Below are positions 53,385 through 62,031 of a stretch of DNA of 64,000 nucleotides, one piece after another (position 1 is the stretch's first letter; each line of letters begins with the position of its first letter). This DNA comes from Candidatus Formimonas warabiya. Its GTDB lineage: Bacteria > Bacillota > Dehalobacteriia > Dehalobacteriales > Dehalobacteriaceae. A program made the translations under genes and the position numbers. The notes under the pieces are model-generated. The model was not told where the DNA came from and ran no database searches. It saw only the letters and a program-made list of their open reading frames with translations. Where the stretch lies: NCBI RefSeq assembly GCF_002777255.1, contig NZ_CP017634.1:5964903-6028902 (forward strand). The letters are read 5' to 3'.

Positions 53385-53975
53385 ATGATGAGCACGGTTC
53401 CATTTGTGATTGAACAGACAAATCGTGGAGAGCGTTCTTATGATATTTTTTCCAGGTTATTAAACGACCGGATTATCGTATTAAGTGACACAATTAATGA
53501 CAGTACAGCCAGCGTGATCATTGCCCAAATGCTGTTCCTGGAGGGGTCGGACCCTGATAAAGATATCCATTTCTACATTAATAGCCCCGGCGGATCCATT
53601 ACTGCGGGTTTTGCCATCTATGATACCATGCAGCATATCAAGCCGGATGTATCAACCATCTGTATGGGCATGGCGGCAAGCGCCGGATCCTTTTTACTGG
53701 CGTCCGGAGCAAAAGGAAAAAGATTTGCTTTACCCAACAGTGAGATCTTAATTCATCAGCCATGGATGGAAGGCGGAATCAAGGGACAGGCGACCGATAT
53801 CAAAATACATTCCGACTGGCTGCAGAGAACAAAAGCAAAACTTAATAGCATCTATAGTGAATTAACAGGGCAACCGCTGGAAAGAATTGAGAGAGACATG
53901 GAAAGGGACTATTATATGACGGCGGAAGAAGCAAAAGAATATGGGCTTATTGACGCTGTGTTGACAAAGAAGTAA
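53385..53975 (+). CDS. clpP: ATP-dependent Clp protease proteolytic subunit
   Basis: A 196-aa ClpP with the full catalytic triad: Ser in GMAASAGS, His in LIHQPW, and an Asp further on, plus '[18 protein letters not shown]'. It forms the barrel that degrades proteins fed by ClpX or ClpA/C. No clpX follows, so this is probably an additional ClpP rather than the housekeeping clpP-clpX pair. Two overlapping ATGs open the frame; GAAGGAG is upstream. Confidence 0.92.
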   Translation: MMSTVPFVIEQTNRGERSYDIFSRLLNDRIIVLSDTINDSTASVIIAQMLFLEGSDPDKDIHFYINSPGGSITAGFAIYDTMQHIKPDVSTICMGMAASAGSFLLASGAKGKRFALPNSEILIHQPWMEGGIKGQATDIKIHSDWLQRTKAKLNSIYSELTGQPLERIERDMERDYYMTAEEAKEYGLIDAVLTKK

Positions 53976-54024
53976 AGAGGGCGGTGAAGAGATTATTGTC
54001 CGGTTCGATGTAAACTTTGCTTTC

Positions 54025-54162
54025 TCATATAGCCTTCTCGGCCAGGTCAGGCAATAGTAAAAAGACCTTAATACCACTGGCCACTTTGCCCGAAAGGAAT
54101 TGCTTGGCGCGAGAACAGTATGGTCAAAGAGGCATTGCATACATAATGACTTCTGGCTTCAT
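54025..54162 (-). pseudogene. glutaredoxin-like fragment with in-frame UGA (possible Sec)
   Basis: A strong AAGGAG lies 8 nt before an ATG at 54162. The frame reads MKPEVIMYAMPL, then TGA at 54126-54124, then PYCSRAKQFL. The TGA falls exactly on the first Cys of the glutaredoxin CPYC site, as in selenoprotein glutaredoxins (U-x-x-C). After 'AKQFLSGK' the likeness to glutaredoxin is lost and the frame ends at 54025, about 45 codons in all against ~80 for the family. A 3'-decayed selenoprotein gene is the simplest reading; a point nonsense mutation of Cys (TGC/TGT to TGA) is the alternative. Confidence 0.55.
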
Positions 54163-54242
54163 TGGTGTCACTCCTTAATGATCTTTTTTTCTTTAATGTA
54201 CCACAATTTAATTTCCCTGTCATGTAATTCCAATTTTGGGGG

Positions 54243-54316
54243 TGTCGGGGATGGGGTTGTTGCTATTGTTTAGTATCCCAAAAAATTTCTGTCAATAACC
54301 CTGTCCCCCGACATCT
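54243..54316. repeat. TGTCGGGG palindromic repeat
   Basis: Arms TGTCGGGGATGGGGTTGTTG (54243-54262) and CAATAACCCTGTCCCCCGACA (54294-54314) form an imperfect 20-bp stem around about 30 nt. It belongs with the elements at 55327, 61158 and 37063. The rest of 54180-54525 holds no gene. Confidence 0.7.
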
Positions 54317-54525
54317 TAATATTAGTATATTATATGATGGAATTGAAGCAAAACAAGCAGGAATGAAGCTTAATGCTTAGAAAAGTAAGAGAAAAAAGTA
54401 AAAGCGTGATATACATATAATGATGAGAGGCATTAACAAACAGGAAATCTTTCATGATGACGAGGATTGGAAGCGAAAGAACCGTTCCGTTGCTTCCCGT
54501 AAAAGGAATGACTTGGAGTGATGAT

Positions 54526-55086
54526 ATGAATGACCAAATAATGTTCGAAAATAGGGAACGCTTCAGAAAATGGCTGTCAGAGAACCATAATAGCAATAAA
54601 GGTATATGGCTATTATTCAGCAAGACAAGTAAAGTTAAAACCATTAAACCAGATGAAGCCTTGGAAGAGGCGCTATGCTTTGGGTGGATTGATGGTCAGG
54701 TCAAAAGTATTAATGAAGACAAATATGTAAAGAAATTTAGCCCCAGAAGAAAAGAAAGCCGATGGTCAGAGAAAAATAGAAATTTAGCAAATGTTCTTAT
54801 AGAGACAGGTAAAATGACTGAACATGGTTTGGCAGCAATTACTGAGGCGAGACGCAGAGGTACTTGGGACATACCTAGAAATGAACCAATTAATGAGAAA
54901 GAGATCGAAATATTAATTAAGGCCTTATCGGGTACAGAGAAAGCATTATTTAACTTTCTAAATATGCCAATGTCTGTAAAAAAGACGTATACGGGATTTT
55001 ATTTAGATGCTAAAAAGGAAGAAACAAGAATTAAGAGACTCGAAAAGATTATAGAAAGACTTAATGAAAATAAAAAACCTATGTGA
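54526..55086 (+). CDS. YdeI/OmpD-associated family protein
   Basis: A 186-aa protein of the YdeI family: 'FENRERFRKWLSENHNSNKGIWLLF', 'EALEEALCFGWIDGQVKS' and 'RKESRWSEKNRNLANVLIETGKMTEHGLAAI' (the text has breaks between these helices). Members are annotated from resistance to cationic peptides in enteric bacteria; the molecular function is unclear. The start at 54526 follows TTGGAGTG; the frame is open from 54454 without a site. Base composition is more AT-rich than the genes before 53 kb. Confidence 0.8.
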   Translation: MNDQIMFENRERFRKWLSENHNSNKGIWLLFSKTSKVKTIKPDEALEEALCFGWIDGQVKSINEDKYVKKFSPRRKESRWSEKNRNLANVLIETGKMTEHGLAAITEARRRGTWDIPRNEPINEKEIEILIKALSGTEKALFNFLNMPMSVKKTYTGFYLDAKKEETRIKRLEKIIERLNENKKPM

Positions 55087-55107
55087 GACAATCAAAAGTT
55101 TAAGAGT

Positions 55108-55321
55108 GCGACATCCGGGCGTATTCTGGCTCCGGGGGCCTCATAGATCCGGAAGCTGCAGCGGCAGCTTCGTCCGATAATGAACCCATTTCTTGCGAAC
55201 GAACTAAGTGGCCTCTTACTGATAAGCCATTTTATGAGCTTGGGGCTTGGCTAAATCTAGAACTAATGAAGAATGCTGCAGAGATCGGTTATTGTCGCTT
55301 CCTTTATGCAACTCGGAAATA
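55108..55321 (+). pseudogene. unidentified coding remnant
   Basis: An open frame of about 70 codons without an ATG, from after a stop at about 55102 to TAG at 55319. It contains 'DNEPISCERTKWPL' and 'FYELGAWLNLELMKNAAE', which looks like protein rather than chance, but I do not recognise the family. It lies in a decayed stretch. Confidence 0.3.
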
Positions 55322-55326
55322 GTAGT

Positions 55327-55353
55327 TGTCAGGGGAAAACTCTTCCCCTGACA
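55327..55353. repeat. TGTCAGGGGAA hairpin
   Basis: TGTCAGGGGAA-AACTC-TTCCCCTGACA, a perfect 11-bp stem, a short member of the GGGGACA repeat family. Confidence 0.7.
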
Positions 55354-55430
55354 CCATAGTAGTCTTGATTAATTCCCGTGACATTCCGGAGATAAATACA
55401 TTGTTTTGTACAGGAGTGATTTTTATTATA

Positions 55431-56065
55431 ATGATTCCAGATGACAAAGTTTTAAAAGGTAAGGTTGCAGTTGTTACCGGGGCAGGACGTGGGATTGGAA
55501 AGGCAATAGCTATTGCTTATGCAAAGGCGGGAGCTAATACTGTCTGTGCGGCACGGACAGCTGCGGAAATTAGGGAAACCGTAACTGAAATATCAAAAAT
55601 GGACGGAAGGGCTTTGGCACTAGAAACAGATGTTACCTGTATTGAATCGGTTAATAACATGTTTGCAAGAGCCGTTGAGCATTTTGGAGGTATTGACATC
55701 CTGGTTATCAATGCAGGAGCAAACTATGATCGTGAAACTGTTGAAAATAGTAATCCGGACAATTGGAAAAGAACGCTGGACGTAAATCTGTTCGGAGCCT
55801 ATTATTGTGCCCATTCGGCTATACCATTTTTGAAGCAGCGGGGTGCCGGAAAAATAATAACTATTGGGTCAGGGCTTGGACACCGCGGATATGCAGGGGG
55901 ATCAGCATATTCCTGCTCAAAAGCTGGCTTATGGATGTTAACACGTATCTTGGCTCAAGAGCTCATGGAATATAAAATTAGTGTAAACGAGCTGATTCCG
56001 GGACCAGTTCAGACATCAATAGATGATAATGCCAAAACGGGTATAAGCAAAGGGAATGTTTCATA
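55431..56065 (+). pseudogene. SDR oxidoreductase, 5' part (split by IS256 element)
   Basis: About 210 residues of a short-chain dehydrogenase: NAD(P) motif TGAGRGIG near residue 18, 'INAG', the catalytic Ser in 'TIGSGLG' and the YSCSKAG motif (Tyr-x-x-x-Lys), then 'NELIPGPVQTSID'. The frame runs into the element at 56066 and stops there; the missing C-terminus continues at 57548. The whole gene would be ~260 aa, normal for the family. All catalytic residues are on this side, but the truncated fold is probably inactive. Oxidation of a hydroxy compound is expected for the ancestor; the substrate is unknown. Confidence 0.88.
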
Positions 56066-57547
56066 TTTCGTGTAATTAGTTATCCCTAACAAGGTTTAAG
56101 ACCTTGCAATAATGGGTAAAATTGTAGTACAGCCAGAGGGACAAGGCTCTGCCGGAGGGCAACCTGAGGATCTGACTGTGGAACTCAAGCAATGGAAAAT
56201 GCAGTCTTAAAAGGGGCTGCTTTTTCATTGCTTAGATTCCCAACCCGAAAAACTCCGGAGGTTTCGGGGGCAGAGCCCCCGAAGAGCTATGCGCTTTTGT
56301 TGCCCGACAGACGTTCCTCAAAGAAAATAGACATCTGTCCCATTATTATTCCCCAATCGCGCATGGGTAATCCCCATTTTTTCTCAATTTCCATAATAGA
56401 TAGGTAAACTGATTTCTTGAGCGCCTCATCGCCGGGGAAGGTGGTCTTGGTTTTGGTAAATTTCCGGAGCATTCGATGAAATCCTTCTACGGCATTTGTC
56501 GTATAAATCAGCCTTCTGACATTCTCCGGATACTTAAAATATACCGAAAGCTCGCTCCAGTTATCTCGCCATGACTTTGAGATTTGAGGATATTTTTTGC
56601 CCCATTTCTCCCCAAATTCCTCAAGATGATAAAGGGCGTCCTCCTCACAGGGAGCCTGATAGACTGTCTTTAAATCCGCCATAATAGGTTTTAAATCTTT
56701 ATAGGAAACATACTTTGTTGAGTTTCTGATTTGGTGGATGATACAAAGCTGTTGCTCAGTCTTCGGGAACACGCTGTTTATCGCCGTCGATAATCCGTTT
56801 AAATTGTCATGACACGCAATGAAAATGTCGTTGATGCCCCGGTTTTTCATCTCATTGACCACCGTTGCCCAAAAGCTTGCACTCTCATTTTCGCTGATCC
56901 AAATACCTAATATCTCTTTCCTGCCTTCCATGTTAATCCCTAATACTGTATAGGCACACTTGTTGATGATCTTGGTGTCCTTACGCACTTTGAAGACAAT
57001 TCCATCAAAGAAAGTTACAGGATATATGCTCTCCAACGGTCTTGACTGCCACTCCATCAGCTGCGGCATGATTTTGTCTGTAATGCGACTGATCAGGGCC
57101 GGTGATGCGTCTACCCCATATATATCACGAAGGTGTGCCTCTATATCACGGGTAGACATCCCTTTTTGGTACATGGCTATCACTTGCTGCTCCAGATTGT
57201 TAGATTTTGTCTGATATTTCTCTATAAGCTGCGGTTCAAATTCTCCGTTTCGGTCTCGCGGAACCTTGATTTCCGTCTTTCCCATTTGCGTTTGAATCGT
57301 TTTTTGGTTGTAGCCGTTCCGGCTGTTTCCGCTCAGATCTCCTGCCGGACTGTGCTTATCGTATCCTAAATGCTCATCCATTTCTGCTTCCAGCATCTGC
57401 TCAATGGTTCCGCTGAACAGATTTTTCAGCATTGTATGGATGTCCTCCATGCTGCTGCATTCCTGCGCCAATAGTTTTACTAGTTCATTTGCTCTTTCGT
57501 TCATTGATAACATCTCCTTTGTGGTTATTATTACCAATTACACGAAA
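56066..57547. mobile_element. IS256-family insertion sequence
   Basis: About 1.48 kb, bounded by inverted ends starting TTTCGTGTAATTAGT (56066) and, read from the other side, TTTCGTGTAATTGGT (57547). It carries one transposase gene on the minus strand. It splits an SDR gene. The flanks GTTTCATA and GTTTAAAC share only GTTT plus one more base, so a clean 8-9 bp target duplication is not seen. A GC-rich hairpin (TTCGGGGGC/GCCCCCGAA, 56264-56284) just past the transposase stop is a likely terminator. Bases 56090-56260 hold no gene. Confidence 0.85.
56287..57504 (-). CDS. IS256-family transposase
   Basis: A 405-aa mutator-type (DDE) transposase: Asp in 'FFDGIVFK', Asp in 'ACHDNLNGL', Glu in 'NAVEGFHRMLR', with the conserved N-terminal 'AEMDEHLGYDKH' and 'STRDIEAHLRDIYG'. 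Length and motifs are those of intact, probably active family members. The start at 57504 follows AAAGGAG by 9 nt; an in-frame ATG three codons earlier overlaps that site. Confidence 0.95.
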   Translation of the reverse strand: MNERANELVKLLAQECSSMEDIHTMLKNLFSGTIEQMLEAEMDEHLGYDKHSPAGDLSGNSRNGYNQKTIQTQMGKTEIKVPRDRNGEFEPQLIEKYQTKSNNLEQQVIAMYQKGMSTRDIEAHLRDIYGVDASPALISRITDKIMPQLMEWQSRPLESIYPVTFFDGIVFKVRKDTKIINKCAYTVLGINMEGRKEILGIWISENESASFWATVVNEMKNRGINDIFIACHDNLNGLSTAINSVFPKTEQQLCIIHQIRNSTKYVSYKDLKPIMADLKTVYQAPCEEDALYHLEEFGEKWGKKYPQISKSWRDNWSELSVYFKYPENVRRLIYTTNAVEGFHRMLRKFTKTKTTFPGDEALKKSVYLSIMEIEKKWGLPMRDWGIIMGQMSIFFEERLSGNKSA

Positions 57548-57698
57548 GTTTAAACGTCCTCTAAGCAAAGTTAAAGCCATAGAAGGCGAGTGGCTAAAGC
57601 AACCTGAAGACGTTATACCTCTGGCTTTATTCCTGGCAAGCCAGCCTGATATTGGGCCTACAGCTCAAAGCTTTAGCTTAATGCGCAGAGATAATTAG
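57548..57698 (+). pseudogene. SDR oxidoreductase, 3' part
   Basis: It resumes the split SDR as 'FKRPLSK' and continues 'WLKQPEDVIPLALFLASQ' to 'SFSLMRRDN' and TAG at 57696, the usual C-terminus of the family. It joins in sense, though not exactly in frame, to the part ending at 56065. Confidence 0.85.
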
Positions 57699-57751
57699 CT
57701 TCCTACGCAAATCCAGAGGACAGGTACCTCAATTCTTTTATCTACATTCGA

Positions 57752-58572
57752 CTAAACTATAATATCAATCCTATTTTTTTCGTCAAACTGCACATTGATA
57801 GATTTAGAAAAGCGCTTAACGATTAACAAGGACATGTCATCCTCGGCCGCGGCTTCAAAGGGATCAAAACGTTCCCCATCAAAAGAAATCGTGATTTCGC
57901 ATTGATCATCAACCTCTGAATAGGCAACATTAAAATCCAGCTCAAATCCCCGTTGCGGCATCTTCTTTAAGATATGCCCGATACACAGCTCCTCCAGCAC
58001 CAACTGGATGGCTGTAACCTGTCGCGGGGATAACAACTGCTTTCTGCCAAACTCCTCGATTTCCGTATTCAATCCAAATAGATCGAAATTATTTGAGATA
58101 AGCCTTTTGGGAAAAAGCTTCATCCGTTTTACAAAGGAACTGGTTTTCTCCTTTTGCGGGTGATCAAAAATCTGCTCGGGAGTACCGTTTTCATAAATAA
58201 TGTCCTCCTGATAATATCGCTCATTTTTGTCAAGTCCTTGATCGCGATGTAGCCCACCACCGATGTCATCTTGACCATGGAGATGAATTCACCCTTTAGT
58301 ACCGGAAGAAAATGCCTTGCCGCCTGGGGGAAAATAGTTCATTGGTTCGTTAAGTCCACTTGTGCCCATAACCAGCTTCATGGTTGGATTCTTCGGTTTT
58401 TCAATCTCCGGCATGGTAAGATCGCCGCCTCTGATCCAGCGGTCGTACATATCCTTATATAGGCCTGATGACTTGTAATCCGCAATAAAAGCGTTAATTT
58501 CCTTCATCAGTGCCTCCTTGCCGAAAGGCGAACCAATGACGATGGGCTCATCCGCAATTTTGTCATCCAGCT
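57752..58572 (-). pseudogene. collapsed amino-acid ABC transporter locus
   Basis: Three pieces of a glutamine/polar-amino-acid transporter joined by deletions, in transcript order. First is the C-terminal half of a family-3 binding protein (58572-58289, 'ADEPIVIGSPFGKEAL' and 'KLVMGTSGLNEPMNYF'). Next come the last ~30 codons of a permease (about 58280-58195, 'EFISMVKMTSVVGYIAI'). Last is the tail of a GlnQ-like ATPase ('YENGTPEQIFDHPQKEK') that continues into a 123-residue HATPase/RsbW-like domain ('LVLEELCIGHILKKM'), down to 57752. All pieces are out of frame with each other. The 57752-58123 frame could pass for a separate anti-sigma ATPase, but its start is internal to the ATPase tail and lacks a ribosome site. 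Confidence 0.75.
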
Positions 58573-58802
58573 ATGATTCGGTGCTTGTTGGTCTGTTTAA
58601 GTCAGCGCCGTCCTTGGCGTCCTCTGTATATGGGGGTGCAAGGTTCGTATAACAACAGCCCCCAAAATCTGGTATAATATGAATGTAGTAACCAGACTTC
58701 GGGACCGGCGAGACGTCCACTTGTCGTTTATACTTTTTCGGGTCATATAGATAAACTAATTCTTTCATAATAATAAGGATCAGGGGAAAGGGGTGTGGTA
58801 AT

Positions 58803-59354
58803 ATGCCGCGGATATTTGGAGACAACATCATGCTGAGAGAATACCAAAAAGAAGATCTGTCCGAGATGAGAGAGTGGGTAAATGATCCTGAAATTGTTGA
58901 CAACTTATCTGATATTTTTATTCATCCTCATACCCTAAATGAGACTGAGAATTACTTGAATAGCATTCTGGAAAGAAAACTGGAGAAAGAGGAACACTTT
59001 GTTATTGCCGAAAAGCAAACCGGAAATTATATGGGACAAATTGGTTTGATTAACATTGATACAAGAAACCGAGTGGCGGAAATTGGGATCGTAATTGGCA
59101 AAAAGCAGCTAATGGGGAAAGGAATTGGAATGCAAGCATTACGCTTAATCCAAAGATATGCATTCGATAGCTTGAATTTAAATAGGTTAGAACTGCGGGT
59201 ATATGCTTGCAATACAAGAGCCTACAGATGCTATGTGAAAAGCGGGTTCCAAGAGGAAGGAAAACTGAGAGAGAGATTTTATATTCACGGACGATATGAA
59301 GATGTTATCCTATTGGGAATGTTAAAAAAAGATTACGAGGAACTAAAAAATTAG
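58803..59354 (+). CDS. GNAT acetyltransferase, RimJ/RimL type
   Basis: A 183-aa N-acetyltransferase: 'LREYQKEDLSEMREWVNDPEI' at the start, the acetyl-CoA motif 'IVIGKKQLMGKGIGMQALRL' (Q/RxxGxG/A form), and 'RLELRVYACNTRAYRCYVKSGFQEEG'. Members acetylate ribosomal protein N-termini, antibiotics or amino acids; nothing here tells which. The ATG at 58803 has a weak GGGGTG upstream. Confidence 0.88.
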   Translation: MPRIFGDNIMLREYQKEDLSEMREWVNDPEIVDNLSDIFIHPHTLNETENYLNSILERKLEKEEHFVIAEKQTGNYMGQIGLINIDTRNRVAEIGIVIGKKQLMGKGIGMQALRLIQRYAFDSLNLNRLELRVYACNTRAYRCYVKSGFQEEGKLRERFYIHGRYEDVILLGMLKKDYEELKN

Positions 59355-59474
59355 TGATTGCGGAGTGTCAGAAACCGCAGGGTGTCTAGGTCTCCAAGCT
59401 AGAGACTGCTGAAAAAAAGGGTACTTTTTCAAAGGTAGGCTTTGATTACGAGGATGCTCAGGCTGATGTGATCA

Positions 59475-59508
59475 GGGCAGTGACGAAACTCCAATTTCGT
59501 TGCTGCCC
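59475..59508 (+). terminator. hairpin in the gap before the sigma-factor gene
   Basis: GGGCAGTGACGAAA and TTTCGTTGCTGCCC around CTCCAA. The 59355-59630 gap contains this hairpin and a second A/T-flanked one near 59536-59570, but no gene that I can support. Confidence 0.6.
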
Positions 59509-59630
59509 CTATTCTTGCCTGGTTAAAATAATCATAAAAAAGCCTGTAATGAAAGCGCTTTTTTTTCGTATAACAGGTGAAGGATAAAACATTGCGCAAT
59601 GTTCAATTCATTGTCCGAAAGGAGGAAGCC

Positions 59631-60194
59631 ATGGAGTCTGCCGTGTTGGTTGCAGAAAATGCGCCAAAAGAACAAAAGTGCAGGATGGATATTGATGCCG
59701 GTACATTTAAAGAAATATACGAAACCCATTATAAACGTGTGTATAACTATATCAGCTATAGAATCAATAACCATCACGATACTGCGGATCTTGTAAGCCA
59801 GGTTTTTGAGCGGGTGATCCAAAAGTATCGTACCTACGAGCCGAAATGCGCGGTATTTGAAGCTTGGCTGATTGGCATTGCCCGTAACACCGTAACGGAT
59901 TATTTGCGTAAGCAGAAAAAGAATTTTAGTATATCCCTGGATTACGTGATTGATTTTATTTCCGGAAGCAGTCAGCCGGAAGAAGTCATTGTCATCAATG
60001 AAAACAATAAAAGCCTGGTAAAAGCCCTGGCAAAACTCAGCGATAAGGAGAGGAATATTGTAGCATTGAAGTTTGCCGCTGAATTGAAAAATAGAGATAT
60101 CGCGGAACTTATGGGGATCTCGGACTCTAATGTGGGCGTGATTCTTTTTAGAAGCTTGAAAAAGCTGCGCAAGGAATTAGAAAAGGAGGTTTAG
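59631..60194 (+). CDS. ECF-type sigma-70 factor
   Basis: A 187-aa RNA polymerase sigma factor with only regions 2 and 4: region 2 'FKEIYETHYKRVYNYISYR' ... 'DLVSQVFERVIQKY' and 'AWLIGIARNTVTDYLRKQKK', region 4 'LSDKERNIVALKFAAELKNRDIAELMGISDSNVGV' (in pieces). The next gene encodes a single-helix membrane protein that should hold it inactive. The start at 59631 follows AAAGGAGG. The pair would respond to a cell-envelope signal. Confidence 0.9.
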   Translation: MESAVLVAENAPKEQKCRMDIDAGTFKEIYETHYKRVYNYISYRINNHHDTADLVSQVFERVIQKYRTYEPKCAVFEAWLIGIARNTVTDYLRKQKKNFSISLDYVIDFISGSSQPEEVIVINENNKSLVKALAKLSDKERNIVALKFAAELKNRDIAELMGISDSNVGVILFRSLKKLRKELEKEV

Positions 60195-60199
60195 TTATA

Positions 60200-61123
60200 A
60201 TGGGTAAAACCGACAATAACCTGCCGATAGAGGAATTATTAAAAACGGATTTTAGTTCGGAAGACAGTGCTAAAGAAAAAATACTAAATCAATTGCTGTT
60301 GAAAATTAGCAGCCAAGAGTATTTTGATCATAGAAAGGAGAATTTTACCATGAGAAAATTATTGATAAAGCCGGTTTTTATTGTTGGGTTGGTAGCCGTA
60401 TTCCTGATGGGATTTACCATGACTTCTTACGGTCAGGATTTCTATAGGGTTATTAAAGAAGTAATCGTAGGAGAGCATGCTAAATATGTCGTGACCGAGC
60501 AAACAGGTGCGCCGGATTTAACGATTCCTGATGAACTGAAAGGCAAATTATACGACAAAGACGGCAATGTACTTGACCAATTCCCCCAAAATGGAGAAAT
60601 CTATAACCAAAAGGGTGAAGAATTGATCATCTCGGCGGTAGCTACCGAGGATGGCACCGGGGGTGTTAGCACAAAATTGGAAGCACTAACCAAAGAAGAG
60701 CATGATGCGCGGCAAAACAGTAAAATGACGACTACGACCGATCCGGAAGAAGCCAAGTCCTACCTGGCATTTGACTTTTCATTGCCTGGCTATATGCCGA
60801 AGGGCTATGCATTTGACAGAATGCAACTGTTTAACGATGAAAACGGAAAGCCTGTGGAAAATTGCGAATATGCTGAAGTTTATTTTAGCAACGGCGACCA
60901 CGCCAAGGATATCTATTTGCAGCTCAGGTTAATGAATGAGGAAACGGCCTATGAAGCAGGTATCGGCGATGTTGAAGAAATTGAGATTAACGGTAATCAA
61001 GGAGTTATTGGTGAAGGCGGTCTTGATGTAGAAATTGACGGCGTCATGTACATGTTTAGGGCCGGTACTTCCGAAATCAGCAATGATCAATTGATTAAAA
61101 TGGTAGAGTCTATTCAACGATAG
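60200..61123 (+). CDS. membrane anti-sigma factor with DUF4367-like domain
   Basis: A 307-aa protein, 5 nt after the ECF sigma gene. It has a cytoplasmic N-terminus of ~50 residues, one membrane helix (about 54-76, 'PVFIVGLVAVFLMGFTM'), and a large outer part with a DUF4367-type C-terminus ('FDFSLPGYMPKGYAFDRMQLF', 'GNQGVIGEGG'). The gene order and topology fit a cognate anti-sigma factor that binds the sigma factor inside and senses outside. The N-terminal part is short and has no obvious zinc motif. Confidence 0.8.
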   Translation: MGKTDNNLPIEELLKTDFSSEDSAKEKILNQLLLKISSQEYFDHRKENFTMRKLLIKPVFIVGLVAVFLMGFTMTSYGQDFYRVIKEVIVGEHAKYVVTEQTGAPDLTIPDELKGKLYDKDGNVLDQFPQNGEIYNQKGEELIISAVATEDGTGGVSTKLEALTKEEHDARQNSKMTTTTDPEEAKSYLAFDFSLPGYMPKGYAFDRMQLFNDENGKPVENCEYAEVYFSNGDHAKDIYLQLRLMNEETAYEAGIGDVEEIEINGNQGVIGEGGLDVEIDGVMYMFRAGTSEISNDQLIKMVESIQR

Positions 61124-61157
61124 TGATCATCCCATTTCATTGCAGTCCATGAATGGA

Positions 61158-61221
61158 GGACATCAGGGGGACGGAGGTTATGCCAATAACCCCGTCCCCC
61201 TGACATTGTCCCCCTGACATT
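61158..61221. repeat. TGTCAGGGGGACGG palindromic repeat
   Basis: CATCAGGGGGACGGAGGTTAT and ATAACCCCGTCCCCCTGACA form a near-perfect stem; a second TTGTCCCCCTGACA follows. It lies between convergent genes and may act as their terminator. Confidence 0.75.
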
Positions 61222-61691
61222 TAATGAACACTGTTATGTTTTGATTCAATGTACTCGTTTAATTTTAAATAACCCCAGGTCGCATAAGAAAACCATAAGG
61301 TGAAATTAGCCAATCTTAGTAAGAACCCAGGCTCAATAAACATCCCTAAATTGACTAATACTCTGGAGTATATCATGCTCATTACTATCCCTAATACAGG
61401 AAATATATAAACTAATGGCTTATGTTTGGGCAAAAGATAGAAATACATAATAAAAAATGCGCACCAAGATACTGGTGAGTCTATTGGTAAATAACCATAG
61501 CCAAAGGGACCAAAGTTAATCCACCTAAAAAGGTTTGTTAGATGTCCAATTGTAAGTCCTATTATATCATACATGCTACCAAATATGATTCCGTATACCG
61601 CGAGACGTCGAATCTCAGTTCTTGGAACAAGTGCCACAAGTAAGAGAAGAAATATTGCTAATTTTATTAGATGCAGAAAGTAAATCGGCAT
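61221..61691 (-). CDS. small multi-helix membrane protein (CBO0543-like)
   Basis: A 156-aa protein with four or five hydrophobic helices ('IKLAIFLLLLVALV', 'YGIIFGSMYDIIGLTIG', 'CAFFIMYFYLLP', 'VYIFPVLGIVMSMIY'). It resembles the CBO0543-type membrane proteins of spore formers; function unknown. AAGGAGG is well placed before the ATG. The 340 bases upstream to 62031 contain only a hairpin (GAGGGCTCAC/GTGAAGCCCTC, 61890-61915) and no gene. Confidence 0.65.
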   Translation of the reverse strand: MPIYFLHLIKLAIFLLLLVALVPRTEIRRLAVYGIIFGSMYDIIGLTIGHLTNLFRWINFGPFGYGYLPIDSPVSWCAFFIMYFYLLPKHKPLVYIFPVLGIVMSMIYSRVLVNLGMFIEPGFLLRLANFTLWFSYATWGYLKLNEYIESKHNSVH

Positions 61692-62031
61692 CTATTTTAA
61701 ACCTCCTTAGTATGGAACTTCATATATTCTGAGGTAGGTTTTAATTATTCCTGGAAAGAAATATGCTAAAACCTTTATTTTTTACTCTAATAACCTAATA
61801 TAGGGTTATTGTTCCCAGTATTTATGAAATGATGTAAAAGGGGTAATGAAGACGGTCTATGCTAACAGACCATCCCCTTAACATTGTTAGAGGGCTCACC
61901 GAAGTGAAGCCCTCTTAAGAATTGCATGATACATTGTCTGGTTTGCTGACGCATCATCGTATCCTCAAACTTTGATTACAATGGTGCGTTCCCGTCTACG
62001 GGCAGTTAAAGTAGGAGATGTTTAGTCAGCT

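Noticed and set aside
55108-55321. Functional small gene
   Set aside because: No start codon or ribosome site; kept only as a low-confidence remnant.
57752-58123. Separate anti-sigma (RsbW-like) kinase gene
   Set aside because: The same frame extends upstream into a GlnQ-type ATPase tail and the ATG has no ribosome site, so it is a fusion remnant.
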